Assembly (NCBI RefSeq): GCF_009882985.1
Contig: NZ_WTUZ01000016.1
Span: 22,455-86,454 of the forward strand
DNA length: 64,000 nt
Direction of reading: 5' to 3'
DNA from: Paenibacillus silvestris
Lineage (GTDB): Bacteria; Bacillota; Bacilli; Paenibacillales; NBRC-103111
The position numbers and the translations under genes were made by a program. The notes under the pieces are model-generated. The model saw only the letters and a program-made list of their open reading frames with translations, was not told where the DNA came from and ran no database searches. Below, in pieces: positions 34,903 through 44,103 of the stretch (positions are counted from its first letter, which is position 1; the number at the start of each line of letters is the position of its first letter).

Positions 34903-35991
34903 TTACCCGATAACGGTTAGTTCCTTCGGGAACGACGTAAGCACTTCGACGCCACTATCCGTGACCAGCACATCATCCTCGATTCGTACGCCGCCAACGC
35001 CCGGTACGTAGATGCCCGGCTCGATGGTGAAGACCATGCCGCTGCGTAGCAGCTCCTGGTTCTGTCCGTGCACGGATGGATATTCGTGCACATCCATGCC
35101 AAGGCCGTGTCCGAGCCGGTGCATGAAATAGGGCCCATAGCCGGCGCTAGTGATGTGTTCGCGCGCCGCGTGGTCCAGGCTGGCCAGGGTAGCACCGGGG
35201 CGAGTCGCCTCAATGGCTTGCAGGTTCGCTTGCAGCACCGTCTGATAAATTTTTGTTTGTTCTTCCGAAATATCGCCTACCGCGAACGTTCGTGTAATAT
35301 CCGATGCATATCCGTCCGCATAGACGCCGAGGTCGAACAAGAGCAGCTCCCCTTCACGGATGGCCCGTGAGCCAGGAACGCCATGCGGCATAGCAGATTT
35401 CTCTCCTGCCAGCACCATTGTCGAGAAAGAAGGTCCGCTCGCACCGAGCTTCTTCATCTGGTACTCCAGCTCGGCCACTAGCTCAATCTCTGTAACGCCA
35501 GGCTTCACTTGCGCGATGCCGGCACGCAGCACATCCTCGATAATCCGCACCGCATGCTTCATACGCAGCACTTCGTCTGGAGTCTTAATGACACGCATCT
35601 CGCGCAGCGGCTCGTCGATATCTGCATAGTGAGCAGCACCGACCGCTTGGCTAATAGCCTCGAACCGGCTGACAGTCATATAGTCCTTCTCCAGTCCGAG
35701 CGTCCGGATGCCCTCCGGCATAAGCTTGCTGAGAACTTGATAAGGGTTATCCGTGTCTGTGTGAGTATGGATCTCCTTCACGGACGATGCGGCTTGTGCC
35801 GCTTCAAAGTCGAGAGCTGGTACAATTAGCAAGGGTTCGGATCCACGTGGAATAAGCAGCCCAAGAAAACGCTCATGCGGGTCACTCGCAAACCCGGTCA
35901 AATAATACACATGCTTCGGCATCGTAATCAGTACTGCATCGATTGCCTGCCGATCCATATAGGCAACTAACTGTTCAATACGCATATTCAT
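34903..35991 (-). CDS. M24 family metallopeptidase (Xaa-Pro dipeptidase-like)
   Basis: 362 residues from ATG 35991. The frame extends four codons to a TTG at 36003, which lies too close to AAAGGA. An N-terminal creatinase-like domain (1-135) precedes the pita-bread catalytic domain. The five metal ligands are Asp220, Asp231 (FDLGVYADGYASDITRTF), His295 (GHGLGMDVHE), Glu324 (TIEPGIYV) and Glu338 (VRIEDD), as expected for a dinuclear Mn/Co aminopeptidase. It should release N-terminal residues before proline in the cytosol. Single gene. Confidence 0.92.
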   Translation of the reverse strand: MNMRIEQLVAYMDRQAIDAVLITMPKHVYYLTGFASDPHERFLGLLIPRGSEPLLIVPALDFEAAQAASSVKEIHTHTDTDNPYQVLSKLMPEGIRTLGLEKDYMTVSRFEAISQAVGAAHYADIDEPLREMRVIKTPDEVLRMKHAVRIIEDVLRAGIAQVKPGVTEIELVAELEYQMKKLGASGPSFSTMVLAGEKSAMPHGVPGSRAIREGELLLFDLGVYADGYASDITRTFAVGDISEEQTKIYQTVLQANLQAIEATRPGATLASLDHAAREHITSAGYGPYFMHRLGHGLGMDVHEYPSVHGQNQELLRSGMVFTIEPGIYVPGVGGVRIEDDVLVTDSGVEVLTSFPKELTVIG

Positions 35992-36305
35992 TAAATCAAT
36001 CAACCATCCTTTCGCCGTTAAGCGATACTAATTAATCGCACTATAATCAATATCGGTAAATTCTATTAAAGTAGTCCCATTCAATAACACCCATGAAAAA
36101 GAAAGCTATTCCGACCCATTATAATGTTAATAAGTGTCGGGTGACAAGAACCTTTTCTTGTCCACGGTGGATTGCAGATGATCTTAGTAATAGAGGGCAG
36201 GATAACTGCAAACAGGTACTATGAAAAGATATGACTGTGGGTACTTCCAAATATAACCTAAACTAAACCTAGTGATAATTGATTATTCGGGATAGGTGAT
36301 GGGTT
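35992..36305. other. Intergenic region
   Basis: No convincing gene is seen between the divergent peptidase and the membrane protein. A hairpin GACAAGAA-CCTT-TTCTTGTC lies at 36143-36162, without a T-run. Confidence 0.4.
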
Positions 36306-36689
36306 ATGTTTGTAAGTATTGTTGTCGTTTTGAGTTTATTTGCTTTAGCAGTTGCTGGAATAACTGTAACAGCAGCAAGAAGACAAAATAAAGTAGTTAT
36401 AGTATCTATTGAAGTCATTGTTTCGGTAGGCCTTCCAATATTGCTTTTTAACCTTTATGAAAAATGGTTCCCGGACTATTACAGTCATGGATTCTTTCCA
36501 AACTTAGGCGCTCTATTGGCAGCTGCCGTGATGTTAACTGTTAATCTGGTGCTCTTAAGTCCATTACTAAATAGATTATTTGAAAAGTATGTAGATGACT
36601 TAAGAAGAATTATATTTGTTGTAATTATTCCAATGATTATGGTTTCTGCATTCGGCCAATTAATCATTATGCATATGTTAAATGAGTAG
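36306..36689 (+). CDS. Small integral membrane protein
   Basis: 127 residues with four hydrophobic segments (about 2-20, 30-48, 65-88 and 100-122). The loop between helices 2 and 3 holds YEKWFPDYYSHGFFPN and a basic cluster follows helix 1 (AARRQNK). No family is recognised. ATAGGTGATGGG precedes ATG 36306. Confidence 0.7.
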   Translation: MFVSIVVVLSLFALAVAGITVTAARRQNKVVIVSIEVIVSVGLPILLFNLYEKWFPDYYSHGFFPNLGALLAAAVMLTVNLVLLSPLLNRLFEKYVDDLRRIIFVVIIPMIMVSAFGQLIIMHMLNE

Positions 36690-36742
36690 GTGCTGCCAAA
36701 TGCATAGAATTTTCATGTATCATTTGCACTTGCCGAAAATAA

Positions 36743-37279
36743 TTACACCTCAATAAACTCATGTAAATTGTTTTGAATTCTATCATTAATAATCTGCAAT
36801 GTCTCTGCGGCGGCTTCATCAAATGCAGTACGCAATAAGCTTATTGAGGCAAGTAAATTCTCGTCATGCATCATGTCTTCACGAATGACATGAAACCCAT
36901 TAAGACTAATTGGATGATTAGATTTTTTGAGCGTTACTTCAACATTTTCCAGTATATTGAGCATTCTATCACCCTCAAAATACTTTAATCCAGCTTTGAT
37001 TGCTAACCATATTTTTGGCTGAGCCATAAAGTACGCACTCCACCAATAAAACTCAAGAAGAGATTTAATTGCATGATTATAATAAACTTGGAAGGAGAAT
37101 AAAGCTTTTTGACCATTAGTTAACTCGTTATAAAATTGTTCCATGATTATGGAGCTATTCTCGACGGATTGGTCTGCGACTCTTTCTTTATACGCTTGAA
37201 TGAGCGGTTTGAAACAAACATGACATAGTGTGTCTTTTGTCACTAAGCCTAGTTCTTGCTGGGTCATCTTTACTATCAA
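36743..37279 (-). CDS. Hypothetical protein, about 178 residues
   Basis: A helical, soluble protein with no recognised domain. It has CHVC near residue 19 and an aromatic stretch LLEFYWWSAYFMAQPK in the middle. The start is uncertain: TTG 37279 lies 11 bases after AAGGAG, and ATG 37267 would be further away. It is divergent from the GNAT gene at 37380. Confidence 0.6.
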   Translation of the reverse strand: MIVKMTQQELGLVTKDTLCHVCFKPLIQAYKERVADQSVENSSIIMEQFYNELTNGQKALFSFQVYYNHAIKSLLEFYWWSAYFMAQPKIWLAIKAGLKYFEGDRMLNILENVEVTLKKSNHPISLNGFHVIREDMMHDENLLASISLLRTAFDEAAAETLQIINDRIQNNLHEFIEV

Positions 37280-37379
37280 AAATAATCACTCTCCTTACCA
37301 TAATTATACAGTGGTTGAGAGAGAATAAAACCTTGTTATTCAGGAATGACCAATAAAGAATTAGGAAAGGAAAATCAAA

Positions 37380-37790
37380 GTGAAGATTATAGCTGCCACC
37401 GAAAAGGATATTGATTTTATCAAAAGCAGGGATCACCATCTCAAGGAGAAATTAATAGTATCAAAAATCAGAGATAGAGAAATTTTCTTACTGCAAGATG
37501 ATACGGAAGGAACCATCGGTTGGATGCGTTATAGCTATTTTTGGGATAACACGCCTTTTATGAATTTGATCTGGATCGAGAAGCCTTACCGCAGTAAAGG
37601 GATAGGAAAGAAAGCAGTTGATTATTGGGAGAATCAAATGCAAGAACAAGGCTTTAAACGGGTCATGACGTCTACCCAAGCAGATGAAGAAGCTCAGCAT
37701 TTCTATAGGAAACTAGGTTACAGAGATGCAGGATGCTTATTACTGGACGATCAACCAATGGAGATTATCCTTATTAAAAAACTCAGCTAA
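37380..37790 (+). CDS. GNAT family N-acetyltransferase
   Basis: 136 residues. Motif A is YRSKGIGKKAVDYW (about 68-81) with the acetyl-CoA-binding RxxGxG/A loop. A terminal SADxxAQHFYRKLGY-like sequence (TQADEEAQHFYRKLGYRDAG) is motif B. The acceptor is unknown. The GTG start at 37380 follows AGGAAAGGA. Single gene. Confidence 0.87.
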   Translation: MKIIAATEKDIDFIKSRDHHLKEKLIVSKIRDREIFLLQDDTEGTIGWMRYSYFWDNTPFMNLIWIEKPYRSKGIGKKAVDYWENQMQEQGFKRVMTSTQADEEAQHFYRKLGYRDAGCLLLDDQPMEIILIKKLS

Positions 37791-37938
37791 AAATGGATCT
37801 CCGCGGGGGTCAGTTGCGTTTACGAGCAGGTAAATCTATCTATTTCACGAATGTAGAATACAAATAATTTAGTGATGGTCAATAACAATCAAGGATGGTG
37901 CACTGTAGAAATTTGACCCAAATAAGGAGGTTCATTAG

Positions 37939-38889
37939 ATGTCTACTGAAAATTCCGAATTGCAACTATCGAAGCCCAAGCAAGCAGTGATAGATTGGCT
38001 GCTTGGCGGGGACCCTGCGATCCGTTGGCAAGTGATGCGTGACCTAACGCAAGAGACCGATGACAATGTTGCCGTAGAGCGATCGCGGATCGCATCGGAA
38101 GGCTGGGGCGCCCGCGTCCTCAGTCTGCAATCTTCCAAGGGCAACTGGGGCGGAGAAGCCGACGCACGGAACTGGCTATGTACGAGCTACACGTTGCTGC
38201 TTTTGAAGGATCTGGGCCTGGATCCGTCGGGCGAGGAAGCCCGCAAATCGATTGGTCTCGTGCGTGACAACATCACTTGGCCGCAACAAATGGGAGGCCA
38301 GCCTTACTTTGACGGCGAGACCGAACCATGTGTCAATGGGTGGATTCTTGGCGCTGGTTCCTACTTCGGAGAAGGCAGCGCGCGGCTAGTTGATCGTCTT
38401 CTCAGTGAGCAGCTTAAGGACGGAGGCTGGAATTGCAACGCTCCTACAAGTCGGCGATCCTCCTTCCACAGCACCATCTGTGTCCTGGAAGGATTGCTAG
38501 AGTATGAGAAGGCTGAGGGTGAAACTGCAGCTGTGACAGAAGCTCGCGCCCGGGCGCATGAGTACCTTTTGGAGCGTCGCATGCTAAGGTCGCTAACCTC
38601 AGGTGAGGTGATCGATAATAATTGGGCGCGATTTTCATTTCCGACGACATGGCATTATGACGTACTGCGTGGTCTGGATTACTTGCGCAGCGCAGGGGTT
38701 GAACCGGACGAAAGGGTCGCCGAACCCGTTAGCCTAGTAGCGAGGAAACAAGACCAGAGCGGGAAGTGGCCGCTCGAGAACTCACACTCCGATCGCGTTC
38801 ACTTCGATATGGAAGGTAGGGATGGCGAGCCTAGTCGTTGGAACACGCTTCGCGCATTACGAGTGCTGGATTGGTATCATAGGAGGTAA
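37939..38889 (+). CDS. Alpha/alpha-toroid protein (terpene-cyclase-like fold)
   Basis: 316 residues resembling the six-hairpin/terpenoid cyclase superfamily, of the kind often labelled squalene cyclase-like. Repeated QxxxGxW-type motifs occur: LQSSKGNWGGE, LSEQLKDGGWNCN and VARKQDQSGKWPLEN. There is no DXDD catalytic motif, so true cyclase activity is doubtful. ATAAGGAGG precedes ATG 37939. The next gene starts within bases of its stop, suggesting an operon with the kinase and the isomerase that follow. Confidence 0.75.
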   Translation: MSTENSELQLSKPKQAVIDWLLGGDPAIRWQVMRDLTQETDDNVAVERSRIASEGWGARVLSLQSSKGNWGGEADARNWLCTSYTLLLLKDLGLDPSGEEARKSIGLVRDNITWPQQMGGQPYFDGETEPCVNGWILGAGSYFGEGSARLVDRLLSEQLKDGGWNCNAPTSRRSSFHSTICVLEGLLEYEKAEGETAAVTEARARAHEYLLERRMLRSLTSGEVIDNNWARFSFPTTWHYDVLRGLDYLRSAGVEPDERVAEPVSLVARKQDQSGKWPLENSHSDRVHFDMEGRDGEPSRWNTLRALRVLDWYHRR

Positions 38890-38891
38890 TG

Positions 38892-39458
38892 ATGAACGCA
38901 AAACCTTACGTCATATCCATATCCGCTGTCTCAGGAGGCGGAAAGACCACCATAACCAATCAGTTGCATGCTGCTTTGAATAACTCAGAAGCTCTGTATT
39001 TTGATGATTATGAATTTACAGACTGCCCAGAAGACATCTGTGAGTGGGTTCATAGAGGAGCAGACTATAACGAATGGCATTTAACCCCTTTGATCGAGGA
39101 CGTCAAACGGCATCTTTGTAATAAAAATACATCCTATATATTGCTCGATTATCCATTCTCCTATTTGAATAAAGGCATTAGTGGATCTATTAATTTAAGC
39201 GTTTTCATTGATACGCCACTTGATATTGCGATGGCAAGAAGGATCTTGCGAGATGATATGGAGAGACCCATTGATGATGTGAGGACTGACTTAAGGAACT
39301 ATCTTTTGCGGGGCAGGGATGCTTATTTGGAAATGCAAAGAACAGTTAAACCGAATTCTGACATTGTCATTGACGGGTTGTTGCCAGCCACACGAATTGT
39401 GAATCAATTACTTGATGAAATAAAAAACAGAAAGGAGATACAGCATGATAGATCCTAA
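38892..39458 (+). CDS. P-loop kinase, uridine kinase-like
   Basis: 189 residues. The P-loop SAVSGGGKTT (11-20) lies near the N-terminus and is followed by an acidic EALYFDDYEF segment, as in uridine and panthothenate-type kinases. A LLDYPFSYLN Walker-B region and an ARRILRDDMERP lid also fit. The substrate is unknown; the neighbouring sugar-phosphate isomerase suggests a sugar or nucleoside. ATG 38892 is five bases after AGGAGG. It overlaps the downstream isomerase by 14 bases. Confidence 0.8.
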   Translation: MNAKPYVISISAVSGGGKTTITNQLHAALNNSEALYFDDYEFTDCPEDICEWVHRGADYNEWHLTPLIEDVKRHLCNKNTSYILLDYPFSYLNKGISGSINLSVFIDTPLDIAMARRILRDDMERPIDDVRTDLRNYLLRGRDAYLEMQRTVKPNSDIVIDGLLPATRIVNQLLDEIKNRKEIQHDRS

Positions 39459-40626
39459 GATTTTTTTGACTGTGGATAATTGTGTCTTTTCCAAGAGATG
39501 GACGCGCCCGGCAGAGTGGATGGAGTTACTCAGTTCTATGGGTGTTTATTACGTTGAGGCTAGCGCTGATAATGAATGCGATCCTCTTTATATGGGCATG
39601 GATTACATGCAAAGATGGGCGCAGGAAGTGAAGACCGCGAGTGAGTATACGGGTGTAAAAGTAGCAAATATCTATTCCGGGCATGGCACATATGCAACGT
39701 TGGGATTGGCTCACCACGATATTGCTGTCCGCGAGCGCATTCAAAATGAGTGGATTCAACCACTCGCCGATATCGCGGCAAATGTAGGGGCTGGAATCGG
39801 CTTTTATTGCCATGCCTTCTCTGATCATGTTTTACAGAATCCGGCGTTTTATCGAGAAGCGGAAGAGGATTTATATACCAGGCTTGCAGATATAGCAGCC
39901 TATTGTCAAGACAAAGGGATTCGCACCCCAGGTGTCGAGCAAATGTATACGCCGCATCAAATACCGTGGACGATCGACGGCTCAAAACGTCTGATTAAGG
40001 AAGTATTCCGCCTATCCCGAGCGCCGTTTTATCTTACATTGGACACAGGCCACCAAAGTGGTCAGCGCAAGTTTCTTCGCCCGGATGCTCCAATCATCAA
40101 GGAAATGCTGACCCGTTTTCGAACAAAAGGGTATCAGGATTCGTTGTGGATGGGCCCGAAATCCGCTTATGATCTATTTCAACAAATGATACATACGACA
40201 GAAGATCAAGAAGTCGCTATGATGGAGCAAATCTTACAAGAAATAGATCGTTATCCCTATCTCTTCGCTGCTGAATCGGATGGTGACACGTACCGCTGGC
40301 TTGAAGAGTTGGGCTGTTATTCTCCAATCGTACACTTGCAACAAACCACGGGAACCTCTTCGTCCCATCAGCCTTTTACGGAGGCTTGTAACCGGAACGG
40401 CATCATTTTTGGAGAACCTGTGTTAAGGGCGCTTGAGAAAGCCTATCAAGCTCCTGACGAAGAGGGGTTCCCTCCCAAATGCAAGGAAATCTATTTAACG
40501 CTAGAGATTTTCTCTGGCACTAGTGAGATGAACAGCGATATTAAGAAGAAATTGCAGGACTCAATTGATTACTGGAGGCAGTTTATACCTAAAGACGGCT
40601 TGTCATTGAGTGAACTATTACTTTAG
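39445..40626 (+). CDS. Sugar phosphate isomerase/epimerase (xylose isomerase-like TIM barrel)
   Basis: 393 residues of the AP-endonuclease-2/xylose isomerase-like superfamily. Likely metal ligands come from strands such as GVEQMYTPHQIP (Glu), YLTLDTGHQSG (Asp/His) and LFAAESDGDTY (Glu/Asp). It probably isomerises or epimerises a small sugar or polyol phosphate. AAAGGAG precedes ATG 39445, inside the end of the kinase gene, so the two are translationally coupled. It closes a three-gene operon beginning at 37939. Confidence 0.82.
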   Translation: MIDPKIFLTVDNCVFSKRWTRPAEWMELLSSMGVYYVEASADNECDPLYMGMDYMQRWAQEVKTASEYTGVKVANIYSGHGTYATLGLAHHDIAVRERIQNEWIQPLADIAANVGAGIGFYCHAFSDHVLQNPAFYREAEEDLYTRLADIAAYCQDKGIRTPGVEQMYTPHQIPWTIDGSKRLIKEVFRLSRAPFYLTLDTGHQSGQRKFLRPDAPIIKEMLTRFRTKGYQDSLWMGPKSAYDLFQQMIHTTEDQEVAMMEQILQEIDRYPYLFAAESDGDTYRWLEELGCYSPIVHLQQTTGTSSSHQPFTEACNRNGIIFGEPVLRALEKAYQAPDEEGFPPKCKEIYLTLEIFSGTSEMNSDIKKKLQDSIDYWRQFIPKDGLSLSELLL

Positions 40627-40657
40627 AACCCAGCCCGTTGCTGTGGGTTTCTTTTTT
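40626..40657 (+). terminator. Rho-independent terminator
   Basis: AACCCA / TGGGTT with an inner GC pair is followed by TTTCTTTTTT, directly after the isomerase stop. Confidence 0.85.
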
Positions 40658-40670
40658 ATCAAATTTGTAA

Positions 40671-40726
40671 TTGACTAATCAATAACTGAATGATAAGATG
40701 AATTCAATTAGTGATTGATCAATCAC
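40671..40726 (+). promoter_or_regulatory. Promoter and perfect 16-bp palindromic operator
   Basis: TTGACT (40671-40676), a 17-base spacer and TAAGAT (40694-40699) form a plausible promoter. GTGATTGATCAATCAC (40711-40726) is a perfect palindrome just downstream, over the expected transcription start, and so looks like a repressor site (TetR or MarR class). Confidence 0.6.
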
Positions 40727-40750
40727 AAACAATGAAAAGGAGCTAATCCA

Positions 40751-41722
40751 ATGAAAAAAGCGATTGTCATCGGAGCAACGGGCGGCACAGGAGCAGCAAT
40801 TACAGCGGAACTTGTTAAAAGAGGAGTAGAAACTATTGCGTTTGGACGTTCTCGCCAGAAGTTAGAGCACTTTGCCAGTAAGCTTGGCAATCCAAGGCAT
40901 TTAACTCTTTCCGTAGGAGACGCTATGCGCCCTGAGGATATAGTGGCTGGGGCAGGCGACGCTGACGTAATGTTCCACTGCGCGAATGTACCCTATCACG
41001 AGATGGTAAGCAGGCTAATTCCGCTAGGGGAATCTGTGATGGAGGCCGCGGAGCGGCTTGCGATAAAAGTCGTAGCGATCGACGGGATCTATCCTTATGG
41101 GAGAAGACAGACGGAGCTTGTTACAGAGGAGCATCCCAAACAGCCCTATACCATAAAAGGAAATGTTCGACTAGACTATGAACGGATGCTGTTTAGCAAA
41201 CGGTGGAGCCACGCACAAGTCATGATTGTTCGCTTGCCAGATTATTATGGACCTACGGCTAATGAAGCGTCGTATTTAGGCTCAACACTGGAAGCGATTG
41301 CTGCTGGTAAAATGGCTTTTTTCATCGGCAACATGAAAGTTCCCCGCGAATATGTCTATTTGCCAGATGCGGCTGCGATGGTTGCTGAACTGGCTGGCAA
41401 AGATTTCGCTTATGGACAGAATTGGCATATACCTGGCTCTGGTCTTATCTCAGGGCGAGAGATCGTAAGGATTGCCCAATCGGCAAGCGGCTTCGCTAAA
41501 CCGGTAATTCCGTTGAAAAAATTAGGTTTATCGTTGATTGGCTTGGGAGTCCCTGTGATGAAAGAAATCGTAGAAATGCTTTATTTAACCGAGGAGCCAT
41601 TAGTGTTAAGCGGTGAAAAATACAAACGGAACATTGGACCTATCGTTGCGACACCATTCAAGGAAGGGATAGCTTCGACGATAGCTGCCTTGCAGGAGAG
41701 CAAGTTTTCTCAGGCACAATAG
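40751..41722 (+). CDS. NAD(P)-dependent epimerase/dehydratase family protein (atypical SDR)
   Basis: 323 residues with an N-terminal GATGGTG (8-14) dinucleotide-binding loop and an extended SDR architecture. The catalytic Tyr region IYPYGRRQ lacks the usual YxxxK spacing, so it may be an atypical SDR with altered chemistry. VPREYVYLPDAA matches the C-terminal conserved block of the family. AAAAGGAG precedes ATG 40751. It is probably repressed through the 16-bp palindrome upstream. No adjacent regulator gene is found. Confidence 0.83.
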   Translation: MKKAIVIGATGGTGAAITAELVKRGVETIAFGRSRQKLEHFASKLGNPRHLTLSVGDAMRPEDIVAGAGDADVMFHCANVPYHEMVSRLIPLGESVMEAAERLAIKVVAIDGIYPYGRRQTELVTEEHPKQPYTIKGNVRLDYERMLFSKRWSHAQVMIVRLPDYYGPTANEASYLGSTLEAIAAGKMAFFIGNMKVPREYVYLPDAAAMVAELAGKDFAYGQNWHIPGSGLISGREIVRIAQSASGFAKPVIPLKKLGLSLIGLGVPVMKEIVEMLYLTEEPLVLSGEKYKRNIGPIVATPFKEGIASTIAALQESKFSQAQ

Positions 41723-41724
41723 TA

Positions 41725-41738
41725 ATTGATTTATCAAT
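41725..41738. promoter_or_regulatory. ATTGAT-TT-ATCAAT dyad downstream of epimerase
   Basis: A 14-bp dyad lies two bases after the stop. Its half sites equal those in the operator upstream of the same gene (ATTGAT/ATCAAT). It could be an auxiliary operator, or chance in AT-rich DNA. Confidence 0.35.
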
Positions 41739-41874
41739 AAATTATTTTGGCGAAAGGCGTCGGGGTTCACTAAGAGGATTTCCAACAACCAGAATAGAAG
41801 TATAAAGGCATCCTATTTTTGGAAAATTTCAAAATCATATAAGTAATCTCAGCAGCTTCAAGAAGGGGGACCGT

Positions 41875-44076
41875 ATGACTCGTCCATCGGTGCACGCTAA
41901 TGAAACTCGTGGATCGCGCAAGGAATCAACGAGACCAACAGAGACTCAGGCACAACAGCAGCAATCTGAATCTTTTGCTCCGATGATGGGAGGTATACGG
42001 GGCATAATGGGCTTGCAATCTACGATTGGCAATCGTGGGGTTGCCCAGCTTGTTCGAAATCAAGTACGTCCCCAGCCTTCGCAGAATGTTCAGATGAACG
42101 CAGGAACTATGCATGTTCAGCTGATGCCTAAGTTCAAAAGCGAGGAAGAAGCAATCATTTATTTCGAGGATTGGGAAGAAGGCACTGTTTTTAGTGAACA
42201 TGCTCGGGAAGTGAAGCAATTATTGCAGTTAGCTATCCAGAATGGCTGGGAGGATTTGCAGGACCGAATCGAATATGCGCAAAGCGAAAGTGAAATGGCT
42301 GCCATTGAACAATTTAAATCCTGGGACTTATCGAATAGCTCATTATTCGGCGCTGCTAAGAAGCTGCTGGAGAAGGCGCAGGATAAAGGCTGGGAACAGC
42401 TAGAGGATCTGGTCATCGACTACGTGCGTAAAGTGGAGGATGAGCGCGATGAGCCCCTCACACCGTCGGATGGTTTGCTGCAAATACAGCGCGATTTCCT
42501 CAAACATTGGTCGAATAAATCTCCAATCCCTATGGATATTTTGAAAAGACTGATGCTTCGTGCCGGCGAGACGGAAAAAGAACTGGCTTGGTTGACGCTA
42601 CTGCTTGCGCTGCCGATTCCTCCTTTGACCCTCTCTCAATTCGATCTCATTACGCGTTATCAAAAGGATTTGGAAGGAAATGACGAAGCATTAAGATGGG
42701 TAATCAAAGTAGTAGATGAATCACCTACGTTAAGTGAAGCGCAAGGGATTATCGAATTAGCGAGGGATTTTGATTATCAAATTGAATTTGCATTGGAAGC
42801 AGTTGTAGGTTCCGAGACCTATGCGGAGAGCGTTAGAGAGAAAGAGTTTCAAAAGGTTCAGGATAGTTCTAAACGTCAAAAGGAAAATGCTTCAAAAATC
42901 GGTCGCGAGAAGGCGATGAGCAATTTAACCAGAAACCAGAAGAAGGATTTAGAGAAACCGACCAAAAAATCCGAGATTGAAGCTCTTCTAGAAAAAGATG
43001 AGAAGCAATTTACCCAAAGGATATTTGATGTGATTGATCTTAGGACTCAAGAAGCGGAAGAGCACGTTATTAAGGTGATCGGCCCTGAAGCCTATGCGAA
43101 GCGGCGAGATGAATACTTAACTTTTTTCCAACTGATGAATTATGATCCTGCGACCCTTGCTGCCTTAGATTTATGCGATCATAACTTCAAGACGGCAGAG
43201 AAGATTATTCTAATGGTACAGCAAGCTCCGAATTTGCTGAATTTTATTGCTCATGATGGCGTGAAATTGCAGCAATTTAATCTCTGTACGAGTGAGCTTC
43301 CTCTTGCCACACTGAACATCCTGCTAACGCAAATAACATGTGATGAGTTGATTAGTTTCGCAGCAAGCGATCTTTGCTTGCATCTGCTGGAGACGCTGCA
43401 CACCGATAATGTACCTGTGCTTCATATGAAGCAGCTTGCCACCAGGCCAGATCGGCTTGTCTATTGTGATCCGCAATTTGCTGCGGATTACTCGCTCCTG
43501 ATGGTTCACTATACACCCGTTCAGATTAGTCAATTAATTGATTTGACACCTGGTGGTGCGAACACGAAAGTTCACGTACTTCGCATGCTGCGTCCTAAAG
43601 CTGCTGCGGCAGCTGACCTGATTACCTGTTTAACATTGACGGATCGCATGCGCTGGAATCAGGACATATTGCTTCAAGAAATAGGCTCCCTGGCAAATGG
43701 CAGAACGGCCATACAGTTAACGAATTTTATTTATGGGAAAAGGCTCTCTATCTTCAATCGCAATACGAAATTCGATAATTGGGTGAATACGCTTTGTGTA
43801 CTGATGACGGATCAGGGCTATACGGTAACTGTTGGCGGGTCCTATAAGCTCTCAGGCAACAACACCTTCGAACGTGAATGCATAATCTATGATAATGGAG
43901 GTAATGAACGAGGGCGATTTGTGGTTCATTATCACCCAGGTGCTGTACAAAGTGTGGAGCATCCCTATGGCTCTGGGGCGCATATTAAGCCTCACAGCGG
44001 GAATTTAACAACGCCAAGAATCGGAAGAGATTATTTGCAGGATGTTTTGAAAACCCAGATTCCGACCAAAAAGTAA
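41875..44076 (+). CDS. Large modular protein with injection-system-cargo-like N-terminus and possible C-terminal toxin-like domain
   Basis: 733 residues. The N-terminus is Gln/Thr-rich and disordered, then carries LQSTIGNRGVAQLV (47-60), the LQxxIGNxxVxxLL motif seen before DUF4157-type modules in cargo of extracellular contractile injection systems. Two tandem helical repeats of about 45 residues follow (LLQLAIQNGWEDLQDRI and LLEKAQDKGWEQLEDLV). Next come a charged linker (about 320-380) and a long helical region with Leu-rich units. The last 100 residues form a compact alpha/beta domain with RGRFVVHYHPG and HPYGSGAHIKP, of polymorphic-toxin character. No signal peptide. No injection apparatus or immunity gene is adjacent. 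The role is an inference. Confidence 0.55.
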   Translation: MTRPSVHANETRGSRKESTRPTETQAQQQQSESFAPMMGGIRGIMGLQSTIGNRGVAQLVRNQVRPQPSQNVQMNAGTMHVQLMPKFKSEEEAIIYFEDWEEGTVFSEHAREVKQLLQLAIQNGWEDLQDRIEYAQSESEMAAIEQFKSWDLSNSSLFGAAKKLLEKAQDKGWEQLEDLVIDYVRKVEDERDEPLTPSDGLLQIQRDFLKHWSNKSPIPMDILKRLMLRAGETEKELAWLTLLLALPIPPLTLSQFDLITRYQKDLEGNDEALRWVIKVVDESPTLSEAQGIIELARDFDYQIEFALEAVVGSETYAESVREKEFQKVQDSSKRQKENASKIGREKAMSNLTRNQKKDLEKPTKKSEIEALLEKDEKQFTQRIFDVIDLRTQEAEEHVIKVIGPEAYAKRRDEYLTFFQLMNYDPATLAALDLCDHNFKTAEKIILMVQQAPNLLNFIAHDGVKLQQFNLCTSELPLATLNILLTQITCDELISFAASDLCLHLLETLHTDNVPVLHMKQLATRPDRLVYCDPQFAADYSLLMVHYTPVQISQLIDLTPGGANTKVHVLRMLRPKAAAAADLITCLTLTDRMRWNQDILLQEIGSLANGRTAIQLTNFIYGKRLSIFNRNTKFDNWVNTLCVLMTDQGYTVTVGGSYKLSGNNTFERECIIYDNGGNERGRFVVHYHPGAVQSVEHPYGSGAHIKPHSGNLTTPRIGRDYLQDVLKTQIPTKK

Positions 44077-44103
44077 CGGATGCTGCGAAGGAGGAGTAGA
44101 AAG

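Noticed and set aside
36183..36239. 18-codon ATG frame before the small membrane protein
   Set aside because: Too short, no ribosome binding site and no similarity recognised.
37939..38889. Considered a true squalene or oxidosqualene cyclase
   Set aside because: It is half the usual length and lacks the DXDD catalytic motif; only the alpha/alpha-toroid repeats are seen.
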